From contig LAKY01000058.1 of assembly GCA_000987045.1 (NCBI GenBank), positions 180,528 to 244,527 on the forward strand: DNA of 64,000 nt. The letters run 5' to 3'. The DNA comes from Clostridiales bacterium PH28_bin88. GTDB lineage: Bacteria > Bacillota > PH28-bin88. This document shows positions 26,022-32,868 of the stretch, piece by piece. The notes below the pieces were generated by a model. The model saw nothing but the letters and a program-made list of their open reading frames with translations, did no database searches and was not told where the DNA came from. The translations under genes were made by a program, and so were the position numbers. Each line of letters starts with the position of its first letter. The stretch's first letter is position 1.

Positions 26022-26723
26022 TTATTGGTTTTCCCGATTCCCGTCGCCTGACAACCGGCGGCTGATTTGGGTCCCGCCGCCCGTCAACCGGTGACTGATA
26101 CCGGTTTTCCTGACTCCTGGCACCCGACGGCTGACGAACGGTAAAAGCGGCGCCATGGGCACCCCTTCGGCCAACTGCAGCAGGTATACCACCCGGCCGG
26201 GCGCCAATTCTGGCGGTTCTCGCAGGAGTTGGGAATAAACACCCTGCGTAAAGGGGTATCCCCCGGTGAGCAGTTTCCCCTGCTGCACCCGGCTTCGCAA
26301 GGTATTTAGCGAGTACAGGGTTGTTATCCTGGTCCCGTCGGCGAAAACCGTCACAGAGCGGTTACCCTCTCCCGCTGCCGGCTCCACCGCGGCCACCTTC
26401 CCCAGTACCGCGTAGCCGGTGGTCCCCTGGTCTTTATCCACCCCACCCCGCGCCTTGACCGGTATCAATACCATCTCCTGGTCCAAAAGCAGCGGCACCG
26501 CCTGGCGGCGGCCCAGTTCCCGCCCGCAGTTCTCCCTCAAGGCCACCAGGTCCCGGGAAAACACCCGGGCCAGGGCTGCCAGCACCGTCTTGGTCCGGCG
26601 CGGGTCAATCACCCGCTCACCTTTTGTAAAAAGAAACTCCGTGCAGTTCCCCCCGTGCTGGCCGTAGACAGGACCAAAGTAGTTGATGTCCCGCCACCTT
26701 TTCACCAGGTCCACCTTCTCCAA
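26022..26723 (-). CDS. ComK-like protein under LexA-box control
   Basis: 233 residues from the TTG at 26723, which has SD GGAGGAGGT 7 nt upstream; the promoter at 26752-26780 rules out longer versions. The core (ALARVFSRDLVALRENCGRE, QAVPLLLDQEMVLIPVKARG, VTVFADGTRITTLYSLNTLR) follows the order of ComK: conserved mid-region, 'VPI-x-hydrophobic', then 'G-T-x-V-x-F-x-(N/D)-G'. ComK is the competence master activator in Bacillus, but distant relatives in Clostridia are uncharacterised, so DNA binding is only inferred. The last 30 or so residues are encoded by degenerate repeats of the intergenic type and are probably disordered. Confidence 0.65.
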   Translation of the reverse strand: MEKVDLVKRWRDINYFGPVYGQHGGNCTEFLFTKGERVIDPRRTKTVLAALARVFSRDLVALRENCGRELGRRQAVPLLLDQEMVLIPVKARGGVDKDQGTTGYAVLGKVAAVEPAAGEGNRSVTVFADGTRITTLYSLNTLRSRVQQGKLLTGGYPFTQGVYSQLLREPPELAPGRVVYLLQLAEGVPMAPLLPFVSRRVPGVRKTGISHRLTGGGTQISRRLSGDGNRENQ

Positions 26724-26751
26724 TTTAGCCACCTCCTCCGAGTACAGCCTA

Positions 26752-26780
26752 ATTATACCGAACATGTGTTCGGTAGTCAA
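26752..26780 (-). promoter_or_regulatory. Sigma-A promoter with LexA (SOS) box in its spacer
   Basis: Minus strand: TTGACT (26780-26775), 17 bp, TATAAT (26757-26752). The spacer is filled by CGAACACATGTTCG, an exact match to the Firmicutes LexA/DinR consensus CGAAC-N4-GTTCG, flanked by two more symmetric pairs (18 bp in all). The downstream gene should be repressed by LexA and induced by DNA damage. Confidence 0.85.
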
Positions 26781-26805
26781 TACCTGTCCGGTTTAGTGAT
26801 CATAG

Positions 26806-26858
26806 ACTAGTCACCAGTTCCGGATGTTCCTTTACTAGTGCGGCCACTGACCACTAAT
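26806..26858. repeat. Degenerate ACTAGTCACCAGT repeats
   Basis: Short copies of CTAGTCACCAG, TACTAGTG and CACTGACCACTAA lie between the SOS promoter and the YvrJ gene. Confidence 0.5.
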
Positions 26859-26859
26859 T

Positions 26860-27081
26860 TCACGGTTGGCTGCTACCCGGCCGGGATAAAATCGCGTTAA
26901 CGTTCCGCGGAGGTGTGGGGTTGGGTCCGGCCAGTCCTGTATACAGGTACCCGATGGCCTGCTGCAGGTCCTTGATGGCCAGGGTCAGGGTGTCAAGCTT
27001 CTTTTCAACCCGCACCAGCAGGTAGGCCGCAACTACCATGGGGAAGCCGTAGTTACCCAGATTGGCCAGGATTTCTTCCAT
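26860..27081 (-). CDS. YvrJ-family protein
   Basis: 73 residues from ATG 27081, with SD GGAGGTG 6 nt upstream. EEILANLGNYGFPMVVAAYL then RVEKKLDTLT is the YvrJ pattern: one membrane helix followed by a short coiled coil. A proline-rich tail follows. Holin-like topology has been noted for such proteins, but the function is unknown. Part of the cluster DUF1659 - DUF2922 - zinc protein - YvrJ. Confidence 0.8.
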   Translation of the reverse strand: MEEILANLGNYGFPMVVAAYLLVRVEKKLDTLTLAIKDLQQAIGYLYTGLAGPNPTPPRNVNAILSRPGSSQP

Positions 27082-27322
27082 GGTTTTCACCTCCTTGCCC
27101 AAACCGCCACTCCTGTTCGACAGTCCAGCCGCCGTCCTCCGAGACCTTTCCCATCAGGGCCGCCAGCACCTCGGCACACGGCCGGCACAGTTCCAGGTCA
27201 CCGACCAGTTCCCCTCCCATCAAGAGAAAGACTTTTTGTTCCAGGGGCTGGGTACGGTCGCAGCAGTCACACCTCTGGCGGCGGGGGTTGTTAAAAGGAA
27301 TAAAACTTATTTGGGGATGCAC
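27053..27322 (-). CDS. Small zinc-ribbon-like hypothetical protein
   Basis: 89 residues. Start taken as GTG 27322 because SD GAGGTG is 6 nt upstream. Cysteine pairs CDCC and, about 35 residues later, LCRPCAEV suggest a zinc-binding knuckle. It overlaps the YvrJ start by 29 bp, suggesting translational coupling. No family recognised. Confidence 0.6.
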   Translation of the reverse strand: MHPQISFIPFNNPRRQRCDCCDRTQPLEQKVFLLMGGELVGDLELCRPCAEVLAALMGKVSEDGGWTVEQEWRFGQGGENHGRNPGQSG

Positions 27323-27421
27323 AGGTATCACCTCATTTCTTAACTTTTAAGGGATAAAGGCGAGGGCGGGCCCAGAAGGTCACTTTGCAAGGGCCTGCCC
27401 CCTCCCAAACTCCCCGGTAGT

Positions 27422-27643
27422 TTAAGCCACCAGCAGGTCGTCGACCTGGCGGGTGACGATACGCGCCCCCACTATGGCCGTCAGGTCGCCGCCGGTGCTT
27501 TCAAATACGTTGCTGTCGAGGATGGCCTGCATAGCCGCCTGGACCTCGGCGGGGGTCAACCCGTCCCTGGGATCCACCACCGCGATGGTGGTGTTCCGCC
27601 CCGCGGCGTTCACAAAGATCATCTCCAAACGTTTAGTGATCAA
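27422..27643 (-). CDS. DUF2922-family protein
   Basis: 73 residues: KRLEMIFVNAAGRNTTIAVV, then DPRDGLTPAEVQAAM and a C-terminal IVGARIVTRQVDDLLV, the DUF2922 pattern. TTG start with SD GGAGGTG 7 nt upstream. It normally follows a DUF1659 gene, as here. Function unknown. Confidence 0.85.
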   Translation of the reverse strand: MITKRLEMIFVNAAGRNTTIAVVDPRDGLTPAEVQAAMQAILDSNVFESTGGDLTAIVGARIVTRQVDDLLVA

Positions 27644-27699
27644 CGGTATTCACCTCCTTCCGGTTTCTCACTTCCAACTTCCCACCTCCCACTTCTCAC

Positions 27700-27927
27700 T
27701 TAGGGCGCCTGGACCAGGGACCTCTGGTCCACCCGCTCCACTGCCTGCAGGGGATACTGCTGCAGGCCAGCCAGCGCCACCGCCGCGTCATACACGGCCT
27801 GGTCGCCGGCGCCGGGCTTCACCCGGTTGTAAGAGCGGTTCTTGAGGACCGGGTTGCCGGCAGCGTCGGCGCCGGTCTGCACCACCAGGCGCAGGGCAGT
27901 CCCCAGGGCGTTACTCAGGATGGCCAT
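27700..27927 (-). CDS. DUF1659-family protein
   Basis: 75 residues; LRLVVQTGADAAGNPVLKNR followed by SYNRVKPGAGDQAVYDAAVA is the DUF1659 pattern. SD AAGGAGGTG is 6 nt from the ATG. First gene of a four-gene cluster of very small proteins conserved in spore-forming Firmicutes with no assigned role. A low-complexity CTTCCCACCTCCCACTTC stretch separates it from DUF2922. Confidence 0.85.
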   Translation of the reverse strand: MAILSNALGTALRLVVQTGADAAGNPVLKNRSYNRVKPGAGDQAVYDAAVALAGLQQYPLQAVERVDQRSLVQAP

Positions 27928-28119
27928 CTACGTCACCTCCTTTCCGTTTGCCTCGACCCTATCTTACCGCGAGCCGGGAATAAAGGAAAAAGTCGCCCCG
28001 CAAGGAGCCGGCCTGCCGGAAGACCTGGACCCACCCGGCGCGGCCTTTAACCGGGCACAAAAACCGCCGCCCCGGTAAGAGGCGACGGTCGCGCAGGCAA
28101 TCAGACCTAAAGGTTAACC

Positions 28120-28971
28120 TCATCCCTTTAAATCCAGGGATGCAAGATACCTTCCCAGGGCATCCTGCCACGGAGGCAGGGGTTCAAGGCCTTCCAGCCG
28201 GAGGCAGAGGTTATCCATGGCCGAGAAGGCCGGCCGGGGGGCCGGGCGGCCCAGTTCCGCCGTGCTGGTGGGTTTGACGTTGACGTCCATACCCGCCAGT
28301 TGGAAAATGGTTTTAGCAAACACAAACCAGGAACAGTTGCCCCCGTTACAGGCGTGATAGAACCCGTACAGCTCGGTGTCCATCAGTTCGAGGATCACCC
28401 GGGCCAGGTCCAGGGTGTAGGTGGGGGACCCCACCTGGTCGTTTACCACCGCCAGTTCTTTCTGCTCCCGGCCCAGTTTCAGCATGGTGTTGACGAAGTT
28501 CCCGCCATACCGGCCGTATAACCACGAAGTACGGACGATGAAGTACCGCTCCGCCAGGGAAGTGACATAGTGCTCCCCCGCCAGTTTGGAACGACCGTAG
28601 ACATTAACGGGTTCAGTGGGGTCAAATTCGTTGTAGGGTACCCTTTGCTGCCCGTTGAACACGTAGTCGGTACTGAGGTACACAAGCTTACTGCCCGCGT
28701 CCCGGCAGGCTACCGCCACGTTCCTGGTACCCAGGGTGTTAACCCGGAAGGCACTCTCCGGGTCTTTTTCGCACCCGTCCACATCGGTGTTGGCTCCCGT
28801 ATGAATCACCACCCGGGGCTTGATCTCCCGGATCACCTGTTGGCTTTCCGGGCGGGTCACGTCCAGTTCCTGCCGCCCCAGGGCGACCACTTCGCGCTTA
28901 CCCTCGCTTTTCAGCAACAAGGCCAGTTCCTGCCCCAACTGCCCCCCGGCCCCGGTGACCAGTACCTTCAT
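28120..28971 (-). CDS. rfbD: dTDP-4-dehydrorhamnose reductase
   Basis: 283 residues of the extended SDR family. GAGGQLGQEL nucleotide loop, STDYVFNG, and the catalytic Y-x3-K in VYGRSKLAGE. It reduces dTDP-4-keto-L-rhamnose to dTDP-L-rhamnose, last step of rhamnose donor synthesis. ATG 28971 overlaps the rfbB stop by four bases (ATGA). Longer frames lack homology. Confidence 0.92.
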   Translation of the reverse strand: MKVLVTGAGGQLGQELALLLKSEGKREVVALGRQELDVTRPESQQVIREIKPRVVIHTGANTDVDGCEKDPESAFRVNTLGTRNVAVACRDAGSKLVYLSTDYVFNGQQRVPYNEFDPTEPVNVYGRSKLAGEHYVTSLAERYFIVRTSWLYGRYGGNFVNTMLKLGREQKELAVVNDQVGSPTYTLDLARVILELMDTELYGFYHACNGGNCSWFVFAKTIFQLAGMDVNVKPTSTAELGRPAPRPAFSAMDNLCLRLEGLEPLPPWQDALGRYLASLDLKG

Positions 28972-29996
28972 TTCGCATCTCCCAACTTCCCGGTGTACAT
29001 CCGCCGGTAATAGTCCTGGTACTCCCCAGACCTGACTTTTTCCCACCAGTACCGGTTCTCCACGTACCAGCGGGCGGTCTCCCGTAAGCCCTCCGGAAAG
29101 GTGTACCGGGGACTCCATCCCAGTTCCCGCCTGATCTTGTCGGCGTCGATGGCGTAACGCCGGTCATGCCCGGGACGGTCCCGGACAAAGGAGATCAGCG
29201 ACTCCGGCTTCCCCAGTTCCTGGAGGATGGCCCTGGTAATGGCCAGGTTATCCATTTCGCAGTTCCCGCCGATGTTGTAGACCTCCCCCGGCCTCCCCCG
29301 GTGTACCACCAGATCCACCGCCCGGCAGTGGTCCTCAACGTGAATCCAGTCCCGCACGTTCCTCCCGTCCCCATAGAGGGGCAGGGGTTGATCCTCCAGG
29401 GCGTTGGTGATGAAGAGAGGGATCAATTTCTCGGGAAACTGGTAAGGCCCGTAGTTGTTGGAACAGCGGGTGATGTTCACCGGCAGGCCGAAGGTCCGGT
29501 AGTACGCCCTCACCAGCAGGTCCGCCCCCGCCTTGCTGGCCGAGTAGGGGCTGTTGGGGTTGATCGGCGTCTCCTCGGTAAAATACCCCGTTGCTCCCAG
29601 CGAACCGTAAACCTCGTCGGTGGAAACCTGGACAAATTTCTGCACCCCGTACTTCTTGGCTGCGGCCAGCAGTACCTGGGTGCCTTCCACGTTGGTCTTC
29701 ACAAAAACGGCCGGGTCCTCTATACTCCTGTCCACGTGGGACTCAGCGGCAAAATTTATGATCACGTCCACCCCGCCGGAGACGATTTGGTGGACCAGCA
29801 GCCTATCGGTGATATCCCCCCTGACGAACCGGTAACGGGAATTGTCCTCCACCTCTTTGAGGTTCTCCAGGTTCCCCGCGTAGGTAAGTTTGTCCAGGTT
29901 GACCACCTGGTATCCGGGATGCTCTTTAAGCAGGTAACGGATGAAATTGCTACCGATAAACCCTGCACCCCCGGTAACCAGTACCACATTGCCCAC
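28968..29996 (-). CDS. rfbB: dTDP-glucose 4,6-dehydratase
   Basis: 342 residues. TGGAGFIGSNFIRYLL, FAAESHVDRSIEDPAVF, the catalytic segment STDEVYGSLG and Y-x3-K in SPYSASKAGADLL. It makes dTDP-4-keto-6-deoxyglucose. GTG start with SD AGGAGGTG 5 nt upstream. Confidence 0.94.
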   Translation of the reverse strand: MGNVVLVTGGAGFIGSNFIRYLLKEHPGYQVVNLDKLTYAGNLENLKEVEDNSRYRFVRGDITDRLLVHQIVSGGVDVIINFAAESHVDRSIEDPAVFVKTNVEGTQVLLAAAKKYGVQKFVQVSTDEVYGSLGATGYFTEETPINPNSPYSASKAGADLLVRAYYRTFGLPVNITRCSNNYGPYQFPEKLIPLFITNALEDQPLPLYGDGRNVRDWIHVEDHCRAVDLVVHRGRPGEVYNIGGNCEMDNLAITRAILQELGKPESLISFVRDRPGHDRRYAIDADKIRRELGWSPRYTFPEGLRETARWYVENRYWWEKVRSGEYQDYYRRMYTGKLGDAK

Positions 29997-30059
29997 TGTC
30001 CCACCTCCTGCTGAAGTTTGCTTGCAAATAACCCGCTACCTGACGTCCGACGACCGAAT

Positions 30060-30527
30060 TCAGCCGTCCCGCCGGGTCCACTCGTACGGGATATCATTGT
30101 GATGGGGGTCCACCCGGAACTCGTCCGGTTCCTGGTAGTTGTACATCTCGGTGGGCAGGTTGACTACCATCGCCTCGGTCTCGCTGATACACTTAAACCC
30201 GTGGTACACCATCCTGGGGATCTGCAGCAGCACGGGGTTATGTTCCCCCAGGAAGAACTCGTTCACCCGGCCGAAGGTAGGAGAATCCTCCCGCCCGTCG
30301 TACAACACCACCTTCATCATCCCCTTGACCACCACGAAATTGTCCGTCTGCCGCTTGTGGTAGTGCCAGGCCTTCACCACCCCGGGGTAAGCGGTGGTCA
30401 GGTAGACCTGGCCGAACTTCTCAAATACCGGGTCATCGGCCCGCAGTATCTCCATCAGCCTGCCCCGCTCGTCAGGGATTACCCGCAGGGGCTTGGTCTT
30501 AACCCCGTCAATCAGTTCCACACCCAT
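30060..30527 (-). CDS. rfbC: dTDP-4-dehydrorhamnose 3,5-epimerase-like protein
   Basis: 155 residues from ATG 30527 (a TTG at 30542 would add five). Cupin fold: PDERGRLMEILRADDP, the conserved AWHYHKRQTDNFVVVKG with the catalytic His, and IPRMVYHGFKCIS. The order rfbC-rfbB-rfbD is complete for rhamnose except that the thymidylyltransferase gene (rfbA) is not in the window. Some members are the related dTDP-sugar isomerases, so the exact product is not certain. Confidence 0.85.
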   Translation of the reverse strand: MGVELIDGVKTKPLRVIPDERGRLMEILRADDPVFEKFGQVYLTTAYPGVVKAWHYHKRQTDNFVVVKGMMKVVLYDGREDSPTFGRVNEFFLGEHNPVLLQIPRMVYHGFKCISETEAMVVNLPTEMYNYQEPDEFRVDPHHNDIPYEWTRRDG

Positions 30528-30605
30528 TCCCCCATCATCCAATTGGCGGCAGGCGCCGCCCTGATACTAGATTATGGAGGAACCGAGCCGGTTGTGCCCA
30601 AACAA

Positions 30606-30638
30606 GCAGCAGGAAGCAAGAAACAAGAAGCAGGAATA
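30606..30638. repeat. AGCAGGAAGCAAGAA repeats
   Basis: Degenerate AGCAGGAAGCAAGAAACAAGAAGCAGG, the same word family as the array at 15981. Confidence 0.7.
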
Positions 30639-30639
30639 C

Positions 30640-30670
30640 AAAAAACCGCCGCCCCAGCACGGGACGACGG
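30640..30670 (-). terminator. Strong intrinsic terminator
   Basis: Minus strand: CCGTCGTCCC, loop GTGCT, GGGGCGGCGG (10 pairs with G-U), then TTTTTT. There is no protein gene upstream on this strand, so it must end a non-coding transcript or attenuate rfbCBD. Confidence 0.85.
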
Positions 30671-30837
30671 CAGTGTAACACCTAGAACGGAACACATAAC
30701 TTCGGGATGTGCTCATACTGTCTGAATATGCAACTGGGGTAAATAGGTTTGATAGAAACCGCCCTTTTGCTCCAGGGTCAGCAATATATCCGCATTGTGA
30801 CAGGAAAAGGCCCCAACCAGAAAATCTGCCAGTATGA
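30640..30837 (-). ncRNA. Candidate structured RNA or leader upstream of rfbCBD
   Basis: A gene-free stretch with layered pairing. On the minus strand TCATACTG (30837-30830) pairs with CAGTATGA (30720-30713), enclosing three small hairpins: CAAT/ATTG (30797-30794 with 30785-30782), CCCT/AGGG (30777-30774 with 30765-30762) and GGTTT/AAACC (30760-30756 with 30750-30746). A strong intrinsic terminator (30640-30670) follows. This is the shape of a riboswitch-like attenuator before rfbCBD, or of a free small RNA of about 200 nt. It matches no riboswitch class I know. No clear promoter was found, and it lies head-to-head with splB. Confidence 0.4.
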
Positions 30838-30884
30838 ACCTGGGTCCCTATGGTAGAAAATATGGGGGAAATGAGGTGGTGGAA

Positions 30885-31895
30885 TTGTTCGTCCCCAAGC
30901 GGGTGATTTTTGAGCCGGCGGCCCTGGACTATCCCCTGGGCCGGCATCTGCTCGTACTGTTCAGGGAAAAGCAGGTGGAAATCGGGTACACCTCTTCCCA
31001 CAACAGGGTGACCGGCATTCAAGCCAGGACGCGGCAGCAGGGGTTCCGGGAAGCAAAGCGCACCCTGGTGGTGGGGGTGCGGCGGGGCAGGACCTTCCAG
31101 ACCTGCCGCCCTTCCGCCCATTTCCAGATACCTATCGCCACCAGTTGCCCGGGGATGTGCGAGTACTGCTACCTGATGACCAACCTGGGGCAGAAACCCT
31201 ACCTCCGGGTCTATGTCAATATCGACGAGATCCTGGATACTGCCGCCAAATACATTAAAGAACGTCTACCGGAACAAACCGTATTCGAGGGTTCGGCCAC
31301 CTCCGACCCCGTCCCGGTGGAACCCTATACCGGATCCCTGGCCAGGATAATCTCCTTTTTCGCCGGCCAGGAGGCCGCCAGGTTCCGGTTCGTCACCAAG
31401 TTCACCGAGGTGGACTCCCTGCTGGGCCTGGAGCACCGGGGGCATACCCGTTTCCGCTTCAGCGTCAACGCGGAGGAGGTCATCGTGGAACACGAGCACG
31501 GCACTCCCGGTCTTGACGACCGCCTGGAGGCCGCCGGGAAAGTAGCCCAGGCTGGATACCCTCTGGGCTTCCTGGTAGCCCCGGTACTGGCGGGAAATGG
31601 CTGGCGGCAGGAGTACCAACGGCTTTTTGAAAAACTGGGGCGTTTTTGCCCGCACCCGGACCTGACCTTTGAGTTTGTCACCCACCGTTTCACCAGGCGG
31701 GCGAAAGACACCATCCTGGAACTGTTCCCGGAGACCTCCCTCCCCATGGACGAAGAAAGCAGAACCTTCAAGTTCGGCCAGTTCGGCTACGGCAAGTATG
31801 TATATCCAAAAGAGACCCTAAACGAGCTGGAATCCTTCTTCCGGGAGCAGGTGGCAAGCCGGTTTCCCGGCGCAAAATTCGAATACTTCGTATAA
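30885..31895 (+). CDS. splB: Spore photoproduct lyase, clostridial type
   Basis: 336 residues from the TTG at 30885 (SD AGGTGG 5 nt upstream); this start lines up with the known N-terminus (VPKRVIFEPAALDYPLG). Radical SAM enzyme that reverses the thymine dimer 5-thyminyl-5,6-dihydrothymine in germinating spores. The cluster cysteines are Cys88, Cys92 and Cys95 (SCPGMCEYCY). The Bacillus H-atom donor Cys141 corresponds to Ala138 here (EGSATSD), while Cys74 (TFQTCRPSA) is at the place proposed for the clostridial enzyme's donor. Monocistronic. Confidence 0.92.
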   Translation: MFVPKRVIFEPAALDYPLGRHLLVLFREKQVEIGYTSSHNRVTGIQARTRQQGFREAKRTLVVGVRRGRTFQTCRPSAHFQIPIATSCPGMCEYCYLMTNLGQKPYLRVYVNIDEILDTAAKYIKERLPEQTVFEGSATSDPVPVEPYTGSLARIISFFAGQEAARFRFVTKFTEVDSLLGLEHRGHTRFRFSVNAEEVIVEHEHGTPGLDDRLEAAGKVAQAGYPLGFLVAPVLAGNGWRQEYQRLFEKLGRFCPHPDLTFEFVTHRFTRRAKDTILELFPETSLPMDEESRTFKFGQFGYGKYVYPKETLNELESFFREQVASRFPGAKFEYFV

Positions 31896-31927
31896 GTTTT
31901 TGTCCTGCCTGTGCCGCCAAGCTATTC

Positions 31928-32010
31928 CTAATCCAAAGGAATAACTCTCTGTGCGACGACGCTCTTTCAGCATCTTCTTTGGAATACTCGAGGGTGGGAA
32001 TAAAGTCCAC
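31928..32010 (-). pseudogene. HEPN C-terminal scrap
   Basis: Reads [17 protein letters not shown], then after a frameshift VVAQRVIPLD and a stop. This is nearly identical to the end of the intact HEPN protein at 61507 ([20 protein letters not shown] ... VAQRVIPLE). It is fused at its upstream edge to a sigma-54 activator fragment. Confidence 0.7.
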
Positions 32011-32124
32011 GGATAACCTGCTTATCCTGCAGCACCCGGAGCAGGGTTACCTGCTGCTCCAGCGGCATATCCCCGATCTCATCCAGAAAAAGGGTTCCCC
32101 CGGAAGCCAGCTCGAAACCGGTTC
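32011..32124 (-). pseudogene. Sigma-54-dependent activator AAA+ scrap
   Basis: Reads [20 protein letters not shown] and [16 protein letters not shown], the Walker B and following helix of NtrC-type AAA+ activators. The stop-free stretch changes directly into HEPN codons at about 32010, so two unrelated genes were joined. Confidence 0.75.
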
Positions 32125-32147
32125 AAATATTGGGGCTGCTGAGCAGG

Positions 32148-32242
32148 TCCAGGCATGATGTTCGCGATAGATACCCGCCTTTTCCATGATAATGCCGGCC
32201 AGGATAAAGAAAGGGATAGCCAGTAAGGTGAATTTCCTCGTA
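32148..32242 (-). pseudogene. TRAP transporter large permease (DctM) scrap
   Basis: Reads KFTLLAIPFFILAGIIMEKA and GIYRE, a diagnostic membrane segment of DctM. Only this piece remains. A TRAP transporter and a sigma-54 regulator are often neighbours, so this was probably once one locus. Confidence 0.7.
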
Positions 32243-32868
32243 AGTGTTTACCAAATGGGTACTGGAATGTTCAACCTCCTGTTATAAACCCCACGCAAAC
32301 GCGCCTTACCACCTCCCCATGCCCGGTTTAGGCCTGTCAGGAAAGCAAATCACTCCCATCAACTCGTCTAAACGTTAAAGCCAACCATTAACACTCTACT
32401 TCTTTCGCCATTTTTGCAATATTCTATCACCACCTTCCCGATTCCTCCTTCCCCTGCAAGCAATTCCTTATCCTGTGCCACCACAGCAACCACCTCCGTT
32501 TTTCATCACTGGTAAGGCTCACGGTGCCAATACCCTTCCAATCTTTTTGCTATGCAAAATACATGCCAGTCCTTTCATGTCGTATGAATAAATTCGCGGG
32601 GTGTATTCTCCAGCGAAGTTTGATGGACAGCCTTTCGTTCTTAAGCTAACCGGTCGATGTAAGCAACGGAAAAAGCGCAAGGGTACATGCTCAGGTTAAC
32701 ATTCCCCGGCCCAAGAACTCAACAACCGGCAGCCATGATAAAGTCCCTTTATCTTCCCATTGTTAAAGCCATGTAATATTTTATCATAGCTATAAAAGGT
32801 ATTTATTATTCGATGGTAGAACTTCTTTGGCATTTAGCATCAATTAACATTTACGAGGGAGGATCAGT
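32243..32868. other. Intergenic region without recognised gene
   Basis: Lower GC, no open frame with homology on either strand. The last 110 bp hold the likely promoter of the following operon. Confidence 0.5.
32760..32787 (+). promoter_or_regulatory. Possible sigma-A promoter for the double-cubane operon
   Basis: TTGTTA (32760-32765), 16 bp, TATCAT (32782-32787), about 80 bp before the ATG. Moderate match only. Confidence 0.35.

Noticed and set aside
30567..31121. 184-codon ORF opposite splB
   Set aside because: Antisense to the splB N-terminus; the structured RNA and terminator lie inside it.
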